Below, piece after piece: positions 8,291 through 15,880 of a stretch of DNA of 35,879 nucleotides. The notes under the pieces were generated by a model, which was given only the letters and a program-made list of their open reading frames with translations, searched no databases and had not been told where the DNA came from. Where the stretch lies: the NCBI RefSeq assembly GCF_030159055.1, contig NZ_BQXQ01000044.1, positions 1-35,879 of the forward strand. The letters run 5' to 3'. Each line of letters opens with the position of its first letter. The stretch's first letter is position 1. The translations under genes were made by a program, and so were the position numbers. The DNA comes from Acidovorax sp. SUPP3334. GTDB lineage: Bacteria > Pseudomonadota > Gammaproteobacteria > Burkholderiales > Burkholderiaceae_C.

Positions 8291-8773
8291 ATGCCCCGTT
8301 CTCCCCAATCCGATCCTACCGCCCCGCGCGCCCTTCCGCCGGGCCTTCGCTCCACCCGCGCCACGCGCGCGCTGCTGGCGCTGATGTCGTCGCAGCCTTC
8401 CGTCGCGGTGTCCGGCGCGGAGGTGGAATCCGCCCTGGCGCGCCGGGGCGTGGTGGTCAACCGCGTCACGGTCTATCGGCTGCTGGACCGGCTGGCCAGC
8501 GCCGGGCTGATGCGCCGGCACATCGACGCCCAGCGCGTGGCCCGCTACACGCTGGTGGGCCAAAAGAGCGAGCCGGCCGCGCCGCATTTCGAATGCAACG
8601 ACTGCCACCGGCAGTTTCCCGTCACCGAAGGCGCGGCGCCGTTGCAGGCGGCCGCGCGCCAGATGCTGAAGGCCCTGGCCTCGGCCGGCCACGACCGCCT
8701 GGCGCTGGACATTGCCGTGCGCGGCCGGTGCGCCGTGTGCGCGCAATTTGCCCACCCCGGGGACGGCGAATGA
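8291..8773 (+). CDS. zur: Fur-family transcriptional repressor, probably Zur
   Basis: The 160-aa protein has the Fur-family winged helix (LRSTRATRALLALMSSQPS, VVVNRVTVYRLLDRLASAGL) and the dimerisation half with two CxxC pairs, HFECNDCHRQF and CAVCAQF, which form the structural zinc site in Fur, Zur and PerR. Zinc is the favoured metal because of the neighbours: an ABC system of the zinc-regulated type and a ZnuD-like receptor. The Met at 8291 is chosen because the earlier in-frame ATG (8228) lies inside the Zur-like box. The stop overlaps the next start (ATGA), so translation with the ABC ATPase is coupled. Confidence 0.8.
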   Translation: MPRSPQSDPTAPRALPPGLRSTRATRALLALMSSQPSVAVSGAEVESALARRGVVVNRVTVYRLLDRLASAGLMRRHIDAQRVARYTLVGQKSEPAAPHFECNDCHRQFPVTEGAAPLQAAARQMLKALASAGHDRLALDIAVRGRCAVCAQFAHPGDGE

Positions 8774-9441
8774 TCCGCACGCAGGCGCTGGCCTTCGCCC
8801 ACGCAGGCGCTGCACCGCTGCGGTTTCCCGATGTGGACCTGCCGCAGGGCGGGTGTCTGCTGCTGCAGGGGCGCTCGGGCTCGGGCAAATCGACGTGGCT
8901 GGCCCTGGTGGCCGGGCTGCGCCGTGCCAGCGCCGGCACGGCCGAGGTGGCGGGCCAGGCGCTGGACCGCCTGGGCGGCGCGGCGCGCGATGCCTGGCGT
9001 GCGCGCCACATCGGCTTCGTGCCGCAGACCCTGCACCTGAGCGCTGCCCTCACCGTGGCCGAAAACCTCGCGCTGCCGTACTTCGCGGCCGGCCTGCCGC
9101 GCGATGCAATCGCCATCCACACCGCGCTCGACCAGTTGGGGGTGGCCGGGCTGGCGGCGCGCCGGCCGCACCAGCTCTCGGGCGGGCAGGCGCAGCGCGT
9201 GGCCCTGGCGCGCGCCGTGCTGCTGTCGCCCCGGGTGCTGCTGGCCGACGAGCCCACCGCCAGCCTGGACGACGCGGCCGCCGCCGATGCGCTGGCCTTG
9301 CTGATCGCCTGCGCCGACGCGTGCGGCGCCAGCCTGGTGGTCGCCACGCACGACCGGCGCGCGGCGCAGGTGCTGGCGGATCGGCCGGGCACGCATCGGC
9401 TGGATTTGAATGAAATCGGCCTCCAGCGCAATGATAACTAG
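8770..9441 (+). CDS. ABC transporter ATP-binding protein, LolD/MacB type
   Basis: The 223-aa ATPase has Walker A GRSGSGKS (34-41), Q-loop FVPQTLHL, signature LSGGQAQRVALARA (from about 136), Walker B RVLLADEP and the switch His in VVATHD. The size and motifs fit the small ATPases that drive MacB/FtsX-type permeases. In zinc-regulated loci (ZrgABCDE of Vibrio, from memory) such pairs work with periplasmic DUF2796/DUF3299 proteins. Translation is coupled to zur by an ATGA overlap. Its last codons (from about NEIGLQRNDN) are supplied by the dispersed repeat at 9412-9466, so the original C-terminus may have been replaced. The partner permease downstream is damaged. Confidence 0.9.
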   Translation: MIRTQALAFAHAGAAPLRFPDVDLPQGGCLLLQGRSGSGKSTWLALVAGLRRASAGTAEVAGQALDRLGGAARDAWRARHIGFVPQTLHLSAALTVAENLALPYFAAGLPRDAIAIHTALDQLGVAGLAARRPHQLSGGQAQRVALARAVLLSPRVLLADEPTASLDDAAAADALALLIACADACGASLVVATHDRRAAQVLADRPGTHRLDLNEIGLQRNDN

Positions 9442-9466
9442 GGGATATAGCTATTAAAAATATAGC
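9412..9466 (+). repeat. Dispersed intergenic repeat, copy A
   Basis: The copy reads ATCGGCCTCCAGCGCAATGA, then TAACTAGGGG, then AGCTATTAAAAATATAGC, the last being a small inverted repeat (GCTAT/ATAGC). It matches the copies at 12116-12172, 14586-14637, 18025-18073 and 31108-31163 in block order. It spans the 3' end of the ABC ATPase gene and the expected start of the permease. Confidence 0.75.
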
Positions 9467-10701
9467 AAACGTCCTGGGCCTGTCGTGGCGCTACCTGTGG
9501 TCGCGCCCGCTGCCGGCCGCGCTCAACCTGCTGCTGCTTGCGCTCGGCCTTGCCGCGGTCACGCTGGTGCTGCTGGTCAGCCGCCAGATCGACGATGCGT
9601 TCGAGCGCGACGTGCAGGGCATCGACCTGGTGGTGGGCGCCAAGGGCAGCCCGCTGCAGCTGATCCTGGCGGGCGTGTTCCACATCGACGTGCCGCCCGG
9701 CAACATCGCCCTGGCCGACTTCGAGGCGCTTGCCCGCCAGCCGCTGGTGGCCGAGGCCATTCCGCTGAGCCTGGGCGACAGCTTTGCGGGCTACCGCATC
9801 GTCGGCACCACGCCGCAGTACCCGGCGCACTATGGCGCCGCGCTGGCCCAGGGCCGCCTTTGGCAGCAGCCGATGGAGGCCGTGCTGGGCGCGGCGGTGG
9901 CGCGCGCCATGGCCAGCGCTTCGCAGGACGCTGCGCCGGGGCAGGGCGATGCGCTGCTGGGCCGGCGCTTCGTGGGCAGCCATGGCCTGGCCGGCGGCGG
10001 GCACGCGCACGGCGCCCACCCCTACACCGTGGCGGGCGTGCTCGCGCCCTGCGGCTGCGTGCTGGACCGGCTGGTGCTCACCGCCACCGAATCGGTGTGG
10101 AAAGTGCATGAAAGCGCGCAGGCCGACGACCCCGACGATCTGGAGGCGCTGCGCCAGGAGCGCGAGGTGACGCTGGCGCTGGTGCGCTACCGCAGCCCGC
10201 TCGCCGCCGTGACCCTGCCGCGCACCATCAACGCCAACACCCCCATGCAGGCCGCCGCGCCCGCCGTCGAGGTGACTCGCCTGCTGCGCCTGCTGGGCGT
10301 GGGCGCCGATGTGCTGCAGGCCTTCGGCGCCGTGCTGCTGGGCGTGGCGGCGCTGAGCGTGTTCATCGCGCTGTGGAACGCCGTGCGCGAGCGCCGCGCC
10401 GACCTGGCCATGCTGCGCATGCTGGGCACCTCGCGCGCGCGTGGGCGGGCTGCTGCTGGCCGAGGCGCTGTGGCTGGCGCTGATCGCCTCGGCCCTGGGC
10501 CTGGCCGGTGGCCATGCACTGGCGGCGGTGGTCGGCTGGATGCTGCAGGCGCAGAACGCCATGCCCGTGACCGGCGCGCTGTGGCTGCCCGAGGAATGGG
10601 CGGTGCCCGGCCTTGCGGTGTCCGTGGCGGTGGTGGCGGCGCTGCTGCCGGCCGTGCAGGCCTACCGGGTGGACGTGGCCGAGCTGCTGGCGCGGCCTTG
10701 A
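9453..10701 (+). pseudogene. FtsX/MacB-type ABC permease, frameshifted and without a normal start
   Basis: The frame begins after the stop at 9435-9437 and reads LGLSWRYLWSRPLPAALNLL then LLALGLAAVTLVLLVSR, a typical N-terminal membrane helix. No ATG, GTG or TTG precedes it; ATT at 9453 (reading KNIANVLGLSW) is only a candidate. The periplasmic domain follows, and LLGVAALSVFIALWNAVRER starts the second helix. After GTSRAR at about 10440 the frame breaks; the protein continues in another frame from 10441 as VGGLLLAEALWLALIASALG through to AELLARP and a stop at 10699-10701. The break sits in a CGCGCGCGCG tract. One more CG would restore SRARVGG. The damage could be real, phase-variable or a sequence error. 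Confidence 0.8.
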
Positions 10702-10798
10702 ATGCCTGGATGGGTCCGAATTCCTTGCCCTTTGCCCTTTGCCTTTTCCTTCGTCGTCGTCTTCTTTCCGTCACCCACTCCTTCTGAAAGGATCTTTC

Positions 10799-11056
10799 AT
10801 GGCCCCCGTTTCCCGACTCCGCGCCCTGGCGCTAGCACCGCTCTTCCTGTTGGCCGCCGCCGTCCAGGCGCAGCAGCATTCCGATGAAGACACCAAGGCC
10901 GACATCCAGCGCCACCGCGCCATGGCCGCCGCGCACGAGGCCGCCGCCAAGTGCCTGGAATCCGGCAAGGGCAACGACACCTGCGAGAGAGAGCTGCAGG
11001 CCGCATGCAAGGGCCTGGCCATCGGCAAGTTCTGCGGCATGAAGCACCAGCATTGA
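10799..11056 (+). CDS. Small secreted Cys-containing protein
   Basis: The 85-aa protein has a signal peptide (RLRALALAPLFLLAAAVQAQ, mature from about residue 26). The mature part is helical and charged (DEDTKADIQRHRAMAAAHE) with four Cys (KCLESGKGNDTCERELQAAC, KFCGMKHQH), enough for two disulfides, and a C-terminal HQH. The start at 10799 has GAAAGGAT 4-5 bases upstream. The leader before it (10702-10798) is pyrimidine-rich and shows no gene. Position between an ABC permease and a DUF3299-type gene, plus the His and Cys content, suggests a periplasmic metal-handling role. That is inference; I recognise no named domain. Confidence 0.75.
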   Translation: MAPVSRLRALALAPLFLLAAAVQAQQHSDEDTKADIQRHRAMAAAHEAAAKCLESGKGNDTCERELQAACKGLAIGKFCGMKHQH

Positions 11057-11134
11057 TCCCTGCGGTTGGCCTTTGCACCCCTTCTGCCCTTGACGGCCCT
11101 TGACTGCCCTTACCCATCCTTTTCGGTCCTTCCC

Positions 11135-11162
11135 GGCCGGGCGCTGCGACAATCGCCCGGCC
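11135..11162. other. Perfect 9-bp hairpin before the DUF3299 gene
   Basis: GGCCGGGCG (11135-11143) and CGCCCGGCC (11154-11162) pair perfectly around a 10-base loop. A T run follows only after 13 more bases, so it is a poor intrinsic terminator. It could be a transcript-stabilising structure or a weak terminator between the two secreted-protein genes. Confidence 0.4.
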
Positions 11163-11192
11163 GCCGCTCGCCGCCTTTTTGAGGACTCCCGC

Positions 11193-11538
11193 ATGAAAGC
11201 CATTCCCCTCGCATTCGCCTGCCTGCTGGCTTGCGGCGTGGCCGGTGCGCAGGCGCCTGACGGTGCCGGCGCAGCGCTGTCGTCCCCGCTGGGCAGCGGC
11301 GGGCTGCCCCCGGGCAGCGGCGCGGGTTACCACAGCCCGCAAAGCCCGATCAAGCCGCTGCCCACGCGCAGCGATGTCGTGCCCTGGTCCACGCTGACCA
11401 ACCTGCAGAAGAAAACCTTGAAGACCCGCATCGAGCCGGTCTTCAACCCCGAGCAGAAGGCGCTGAACCAGACGGTGCAGCGCGTGCAGGGAGTACGGCC
11501 TGTTCTACCGCATGGTCGAGGCCAAGCCCGTCCAGTGA
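11193..11538 (+). pseudogene. DUF3299-type periplasmic protein with internal deletion
   Basis: The gene starts normally with a signal peptide (MKAIPLAFACLLACGVAGAQ) and the conserved opening of DUF3299 proteins: VVPWSTLTNLQKKTLKTRIE, PVFNPEQKALNQTVQRVQG. In intact members this leads into a region with the FCTPG-type Cys motif. Here that region is absent. Straight after QRVQ (about 11490) a second frame supplies the family's C-terminal end, EYGLFYRMVEAKPVQ, and a stop at 11536-11538. The first frame instead runs on as nonsense to 11564. An internal out-of-frame deletion, roughly 60 or more residues judged from remembered family length, is the simplest explanation. The product is unlikely to work. 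Confidence 0.75.
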
Positions 11539-11581
11539 CGCCAACGCCTCGCCCAACCTGCTAGCCACCCCGACCCTTGCC

Positions 11582-12076
11582 ATGAAACCCGCGCGCCCGC
11601 AGCCCCTGCCGCACCGCCAACGCATCGCCGTCTGGTGGATCGCGTTCGCGCTGCTGCTGGCGCCTTTGCTCGGCCGCATGCACCAAGTGGTGCATGGCGC
11701 GGGAACGGCGCCGCTGGCCGTGGCGTCGGTCGTCGCCTCGGCTTCCGTCTCCTTGATCCCCACGGACTTTGCTGCCCTGCCGGGGCAGGCCGGGTTCGGC
11801 GCGTCGCGCTTCGATCATCACGCCGATGCATCCGTGGCCCTGCCAGCGCGTGCGGCGGGGCAGGGCGGCGACGTGCTGCATGCGCTGTTCGCCGGCCACC
11901 ACGGCGCCGACTGCCAGTTGCTGGACCAGCTCCTGCTCGGTGGCGCGCTGCTGGCGGCCCTGGTGCTGCCCACGGTGCATGGCGCGGCGCAGGCACCGCT
12001 GCCGCAACAGGCATCGCATGCCGGCACGCGGCAGCGGTCGGCCTTTCTCGCCCGCGCTCCCCCTGCACAGGGCTGA
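11582..12076 (+). CDS. DUF2946-like small protein with His motifs, upstream of the zinc receptor
   Basis: The 164-aa protein opens with a positively charged N-terminus and a membrane or signal helix (IAVWWIAFALLLAPLLGRMH), then HQVVHG, a His/Asp stretch (FDHHADAS), a second motif LFAGHHGADCQLLDQLLLGG, a hydrophobic segment, and the tail FLARAPPAQG. The His...DCxLLDQL pattern and FLARxPP tail resemble DUF2946-type proteins, which often sit beside metal-linked TonB receptors. It begins 43 bases after the broken DUF3299 gene and precedes the ZnuD-like receptor. A role in metal handling is inferred; the reading frame is intact. Confidence 0.65.
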   Translation: MKPARPQPLPHRQRIAVWWIAFALLLAPLLGRMHQVVHGAGTAPLAVASVVASASVSLIPTDFAALPGQAGFGASRFDHHADASVALPARAAGQGGDVLHALFAGHHGADCQLLDQLLLGGALLAALVLPTVHGAAQAPLPQQASHAGTRQRSAFLARAPPAQG

Positions 12077-12115
12077 AGCGCGACCCCGTGCGGCCGCTGG
12101 CCGCAGCGCGGGTTT

Positions 12116-12172
12116 ACTCCTGTTTTGATAGCTACCTGCCTTAGAAGAATATGCGCTGGTGGCACTTTTTTG
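12116..12172 (-). repeat. Dispersed intergenic repeat, copy B
   Basis: Read on the minus strand: CCAGCGCATATTCTTCTAAG, then GCAGGTAGCTATCAAAACAG. It shares CCAGCGCATATTC, CTAAGG and GTAGCTAT with copy E. It lies between the DUF2946-like gene and the TonB receptor. The small GCTAT/ATAGC hairpin at the end is not preserved here. Confidence 0.65.
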
Positions 12173-12307
12173 CCTGATTGACTGACCGACCGACTGCCGG
12201 CATTGCGCCGAGGCCGTCCCGCCTGTCTGCCTGTGCGTTGCCCGGGCGGGTGCGGGCCGGGCCGCGCGTGCATGCAGCCGCTCCCTTTTTACGTGAAGCC
12301 TTTGTCC

Positions 12308-14539
12308 ATGAACTCCCACACCCCCACCGCGCGCGCACCCCGCATCGCCCCTTCGCGCCGCGCCACGTTGCGCCCCCTGGCCTGGGTCGCGCTCCTTGCG
12401 CTGAGCGGCCCCGGCCTGGTGCCGGCCGCGCACGCCCAGTCGGCCGCCACCACCGCGCAGGCGCCTGTTGCGGCCCAGCCTACGGCTACCACGGCAACCA
12501 CGGTCGCCACGGCCGCCAATGCGCCGAACGCCCCGACCGCGCGCCTGCCGGAAGTGACCGTCACCGGCAACCCGCTGGGTGCCGCCGCCACCGTCGCCCC
12601 GGCGGCCCAGCTGTCGGGCGATGCGCTCACGCTGCGCACCCAGTCCACGCTGGGCGAAACGCTGGACGGCCTGCCGGGCGTGAGCAGCACCTACTTCGGC
12701 CCCAACGCCAGCCGCCCCATCATTCGCGGGCTGGACGGTGACCGCATCCGCATCCTGCAAAACAGCGGCGCCACGCTGGACGCCTCGGCCCTGAGCTTCG
12801 ACCACGCCGTGCCCACCGAGGCGCTGGTGACCGAGCGCATCGAGGTCCTGCGCGGCCCGGCGGCGCTGCTGTACGGCGGCAGCGCCGTGGGCGGCGTGGT
12901 CAACGTGATCGACAACCGCATTCCGCGCGAGCCCATCAACGGCGTGACGGGCAAGGCCGAAGCCGCTGCCGCCACGGGCAACGGCGAGCGATCGGGCGGC
13001 GCGATGGTGGAGGGCGGCAACGACCGCTACGCGCTGCACGTGGACGTGTTCGACCGCGACACCGACGACGTGCGCGCCCCCGCCGACCTCGCCTGCGAAA
13101 AGCCCGGCTCGCCCGGCCTGGCGCGCCGCATCTGCAACTCCGCCAGCCACACGCGCGGCGGCGCGGTGGGTGGCACGGTGTTCTTCGACCGTGGTTACCT
13201 GGGCGCCTCGGCCAGCACCTACCGCAACGACTACGGCACCGTGGCCGAGGACGACGTGACCATCGGCATGCGCTCCAACCGCTACGCGCTGGACGGCGAG
13301 TGGCGCATCGACGCCGGCCCGCTGCAGAGCATCAAGATGCAGGCCAGCCACACCGACTACGTGCACACCGAATTCGAAGGCGGCGAGGCCGGCACGACCT
13401 TCCGCAACCGGGGCAACGACCTGCGGCTGGAAGCCAAGCACGCGCCGCTGGGAGCGCTGCAGGGCGTGATCGGACTGCAGGCCGAATCGTCGCGCTTCTC
13501 GGCGGTGGGCGAAGAGGCCTTCGCGCCCTACAGCCGCAGCCGCTCCACCGCGCTGTTCGCGCACGAGGAACTGGCCACCGGCTGGGGCAAGCTGACCTTC
13601 GGCGCCCGCACCGAGCAGGTGAGCGTGGAGTCGTTCGGCAGCGCCGACACCGACCGCTTCGACACCGGCAAGCACACCTTCCACCCGCACAGCGCGGCGG
13701 TGGGCGCCCTGGTGAACCTGGCGCCCGACTGGCAGCTGACCTCCAACCTGTCGGTCACCCAGCGCGCGCCCAAGGACTACGAACTGTTCGCCAACGGCCC
13801 GCACATCGCCACCGGCGCCTGGGAGACGGGCGACAGCCGCCTGGGTCTGGAGAAGGCGACCAGCATCGATGTGGGTGCGGCGTGGAAGAGCGGTCCGGAC
13901 CGCTTCGCAGTCACCGCGTTCTACAGCCGGTTTTCCAACTACATCGGCCTCACGCCCACGGGCGCCAGCCTGACGGAAGACGGCGAGCGCGTGCCCGCCG
14001 GCACGGCCGACGCGCTGCCCGAATACCGCTACGAGGGCGTGCGTGCGAAGTTCTACGGCCTGGAGGCGAGCGGCAGCGTGCGCCTGGTGGGCGAGAGCGG
14101 CCTGGCCAGCGCCACGCTGTTCGGGGACACGGCATCGACGCTCGACCTGCAACTGCGCGGCGACATCGTGCGCGCCACCAACGAGGACACGGGCGAGCCG
14201 CTGCCGCGCATCGCGCCGCTGCGCCTGGGCAGCACGCTGGCCTGGGCCAGCGGCCCATGGCGCGCGGGCGTGGGCTTCGACCATCTGGCCGCGCAGAACC
14301 GCGTGCCCAGCGACGGCACCCGCGCCACCGGCGCCTACACGCTGTGGAACGCCTCGCTGGGCTACCACACGCAGATGCAGTTCGGCGCCACGCGCAGCAA
14401 CCTGCTGTGGTACGCGCGCCTGGACAACATCACCGACAAGCTGGCCTACAGCGCCACGTCGATCCTGACCACGACGGCATTTCCGAAGTCGCCGCTGCCC
14501 GGGCGCAGCCTGAAGGTGGGCGTGAAGGCAACGTTCTGA
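12308..14539 (+). CDS. znuD: TonB-dependent outer membrane receptor, ZnuD-like (zinc)
   Basis: The 743-aa protein has a long signal peptide (to about AHAQS), an Ala/Thr-rich linker, a TonB-box-like LPEVTVTG, and a plug domain with TLGETLDGLPGVSSTYFGPN, RPIIRGLDGDRIRILQN and GPAALLYGGSAVGGVVNVID. The beta-barrel includes the ZnuD-type signature QRAPKDYELFANGPHIATG and a C-terminal aromatic residue (KVGVKATF). Family members import zinc or zinc complexes across the outer membrane using TonB energy. The Met at 12308 is chosen because it starts the signal peptide. The gene is intact, in contrast to the broken ABC branch upstream, and is followed by a strong terminator. No second Zur box was seen directly before it. 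Confidence 0.88.
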   Translation: MNSHTPTARAPRIAPSRRATLRPLAWVALLALSGPGLVPAAHAQSAATTAQAPVAAQPTATTATTVATAANAPNAPTARLPEVTVTGNPLGAAATVAPAAQLSGDALTLRTQSTLGETLDGLPGVSSTYFGPNASRPIIRGLDGDRIRILQNSGATLDASALSFDHAVPTEALVTERIEVLRGPAALLYGGSAVGGVVNVIDNRIPREPINGVTGKAEAAAATGNGERSGGAMVEGGNDRYALHVDVFDRDTDDVRAPADLACEKPGSPGLARRICNSASHTRGGAVGGTVFFDRGYLGASASTYRNDYGTVAEDDVTIGMRSNRYALDGEWRIDAGPLQSIKMQASHTDYVHTEFEGGEAGTTFRNRGNDLRLEAKHAPLGALQGVIGLQAESSRFSAVGEEAFAPYSRSRSTALFAHEELATGWGKLTFGARTEQVSVESFGSADTDRFDTGKHTFHPHSAAVGALVNLAPDWQLTSNLSVTQRAPKDYELFANGPHIATGAWETGDSRLGLEKATSIDVGAAWKSGPDRFAVTAFYSRFSNYIGLTPTGASLTEDGERVPAGTADALPEYRYEGVRAKFYGLEASGSVRLVGESGLASATLFGDTASTLDLQLRGDIVRATNEDTGEPLPRIAPLRLGSTLAWASGPWRAGVGFDHLAAQNRVPSDGTRATGAYTLWNASLGYHTQMQFGATRSNLLWYARLDNITDKLAYSATSILTTTAFPKSPLPGRSLKVGVKATF

Positions 14540-14547
14540 TCGACCGC

Positions 14548-14585
14548 CCGGGGCGGGCGCCTTCGAGGCTCGCCCCGGCTTTTTT
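14548..14585 (+). terminator. Rho-independent terminator after znuD
   Basis: CCGGGGCG (14548-14555) pairs with CGCCCCGG (14571-14578) with further pairing inward (GGC/GCC, one mismatch) around TTCGA. A run of T follows. It starts 9 bases after the receptor stop. Confidence 0.9.
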
Positions 14586-14637
14586 GCTATTGATTTAGTA
14601 GCTGATTGCCCTAGTGGTCATTGCGCTGGACGCCTCA
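14586..14637 (-). repeat. Dispersed intergenic repeat, copy C
   Basis: Read on the minus strand: TCCAGCGCAATGACCACTAG, GGCAATCAGCTACT, AAATCAATAGC. It matches copy A closely in TCCAGCGCAATGA, ACTAGGG and AGCTA...ATAGC. It lies between znuD and metR, directly after the znuD terminator. Confidence 0.75.
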
Positions 14638-14682
14638 AAGGCGCCAAGGCGGGTCCGGCCCAGGCGACACCGCCAACCCCAT

Positions 14683-15561
14683 TCACCCTCGCGCGAACTC
14701 CACGAATGCGCGCAAATAGTCCGTCTCCAGGTCACTCTCGCGCGCACCCAGGTGGATCTGTTTGGCGATGCCATGGCGGCCCAGCTTGACGGGCACCACG
14801 TCCATCGTGTCTGCATATTCGAGCACCAGCCATCGCGGAAGCGCCGCCACGCCGCGCCCGCTGGCCACCATCTGCAACATGATGTCGGTGGTTTCGATGG
14901 TCTTGTGCCGGCGCGGGGTGATGCCCGCGGGGGCGAGGAACTGGGTGTACACGTCGAGCCGCTCCGGGCTCACCGGGTAGGTGATGAGCACCTCGTCGGT
15001 CAACTGCGCCGGCTTCACATAGGCCTGCTGCGCCAGCGGGTGGTCCTTGCCCACCACCAGCACCTGCTCGTAGTCGAACACGGGCTCGAACCTCAATCCC
15101 GGCTTGAACAGCGGATCGGGGGTGACCAGCAGGTCGATCTCGTAGCCGAACAGCGCGCCGATCCCGCCGAACTGAAACTTCTGCTTGACGTCCACGTCCA
15201 CGTCGGGCCAGGCGGTCAGGTAGGGCGAAACCACTTTCAGCAGCCACTGGTAGCACGGGTGGCATTCCATGCCGATGCGCAGCGCACCGCGCTCGCCCTG
15301 CGCGAACTGGCCCAGCCGCTCTTCGGCCAGGTCCAACTGCGGCAGCACCCGGTTGGCCACCGCCAGCAGGTACTGGCCCGCCTGCGTCAACCGCAGGCTT
15401 CGGCCCTCGCGCAGCCAGATGTCGGTGCCCAGTTGCTGTTCCAGCTTCTTCATGCTGTGGCTCAAGGCCGACTGGGTCAGGTGCAGCACGCCAGCGGCAG
15501 CGGTCAGCGACCCTTGTTTCTCGACCTGCTGGACGATGCTGAGGTGGATGCGCTCAAGCAT
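14683..15561 (-). CDS. metR: LysR-family regulator, MetR type
   Basis: The 292-aa protein has an N-terminal LysR helix-turn-helix (SIVQQVEKQGSLTAAAGVLH, LTQSALSHSMKKLEQQLG, IWLREGRSLRLTQAG). The effector domain contains GMECHPCYQWLLKVVSPY, a stretch typical of MetR, which senses homocysteine and activates methionine synthesis genes. It is divergent from the MesX/MesD genes, and the intergenic region holds two MetR-type boxes, the first just 5 bases upstream of this start. The identity rests on sequence and context together. Auto-repression and activation of mesX-mesD are the expected roles. Confidence 0.88.
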   Translation of the reverse strand: MLERIHLSIVQQVEKQGSLTAAAGVLHLTQSALSHSMKKLEQQLGTDIWLREGRSLRLTQAGQYLLAVANRVLPQLDLAEERLGQFAQGERGALRIGMECHPCYQWLLKVVSPYLTAWPDVDVDVKQKFQFGGIGALFGYEIDLLVTPDPLFKPGLRFEPVFDYEQVLVVGKDHPLAQQAYVKPAQLTDEVLITYPVSPERLDVYTQFLAPAGITPRRHKTIETTDIMLQMVASGRGVAALPRWLVLEYADTMDVVPVKLGRHGIAKQIHLGARESDLETDYLRAFVEFARG

Positions 15562-15566
15562 GACTA

Positions 15567-15600
15567 TGAGCCATATTCATGGATTGTTGAAATAAATCCA
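15567..15600 (+). promoter_or_regulatory. Two tandem MetR boxes, 21 bp apart
   Basis: The E. coli MetR consensus is TGAA-N5-TTCA. TGAGCCATATTCA (15567-15579) and TGAAATAAATCCA (15588-15600) each match with one mismatch. Their starts are 21 bp apart, two helical turns, so bound dimers would lie on one face of the DNA. They lie between metR and the mesX-mesD genes. Confidence 0.7.
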
Positions 15601-15666
15601 TTTTACTTCATTGAAAACCGCCACTAGCATTCGCTCCATCGTTTGTTTGCATGTTTTGGAGCGGCC

Positions 15667-15834
15667 ATGGACACCCTTGAAAAAATCGGATTGCGCATAG
15701 GTTTGACCGAGCAGGGCAGGGCACGTGCGATGCACCGCCAGCGGGCGAGGCTGGCGGTCGAGCGAGCGTCGCCCTCGGTCGAACTGGCACGCCCCGCGAA
15801 GCACTCTCTCGCCGCTGCAGCGTTGCCGGCGTGA
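15667..15834 (+). CDS. Possible 55-aa leader ORF before mesX
   Basis: An ATG at 15667 has GGAG 7 bases upstream (TTTTGGAGCGGCCATGG) and opens a frame beginning MDTLEKIGLRIGLTEQG, then Arg/Ala-rich, ending at a TGA at 15832-15834, 46 bases before the mesX start. A 9-bp perfect hairpin (ACCGCCAGC at 15734-15742, GCTGGCGGT at 15750-15758) lies inside it. The frame has no Met-rich run, so classical attenuation by methionine codons is not evident. It may be a real short gene, a leader, or chance. The rest of the gap 15601-15880 holds nothing else I can name. Confidence 0.25.
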   Translation: MDTLEKIGLRIGLTEQGRARAMHRQRARLAVERASPSVELARPAKHSLAAAALPA

Positions 15835-15880
15835 AACCGCAATCGTCTTTTCGCTCAAAAAAACCCAGCCATTCATCGCC

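Noticed and set aside
9485-10111. Alternative permease reading frame starting at GTG 9485
   Set aside because: The frame gives an Ala/Arg/Gly-rich product without membrane helices; the true permease frame is offset and encodes a typical N-terminal helix.
11561-14368. 935-aa open frame on the minus strand opposite znuD
   Set aside because: Antisense shadow of a clear TonB receptor; no family motifs and biased composition.
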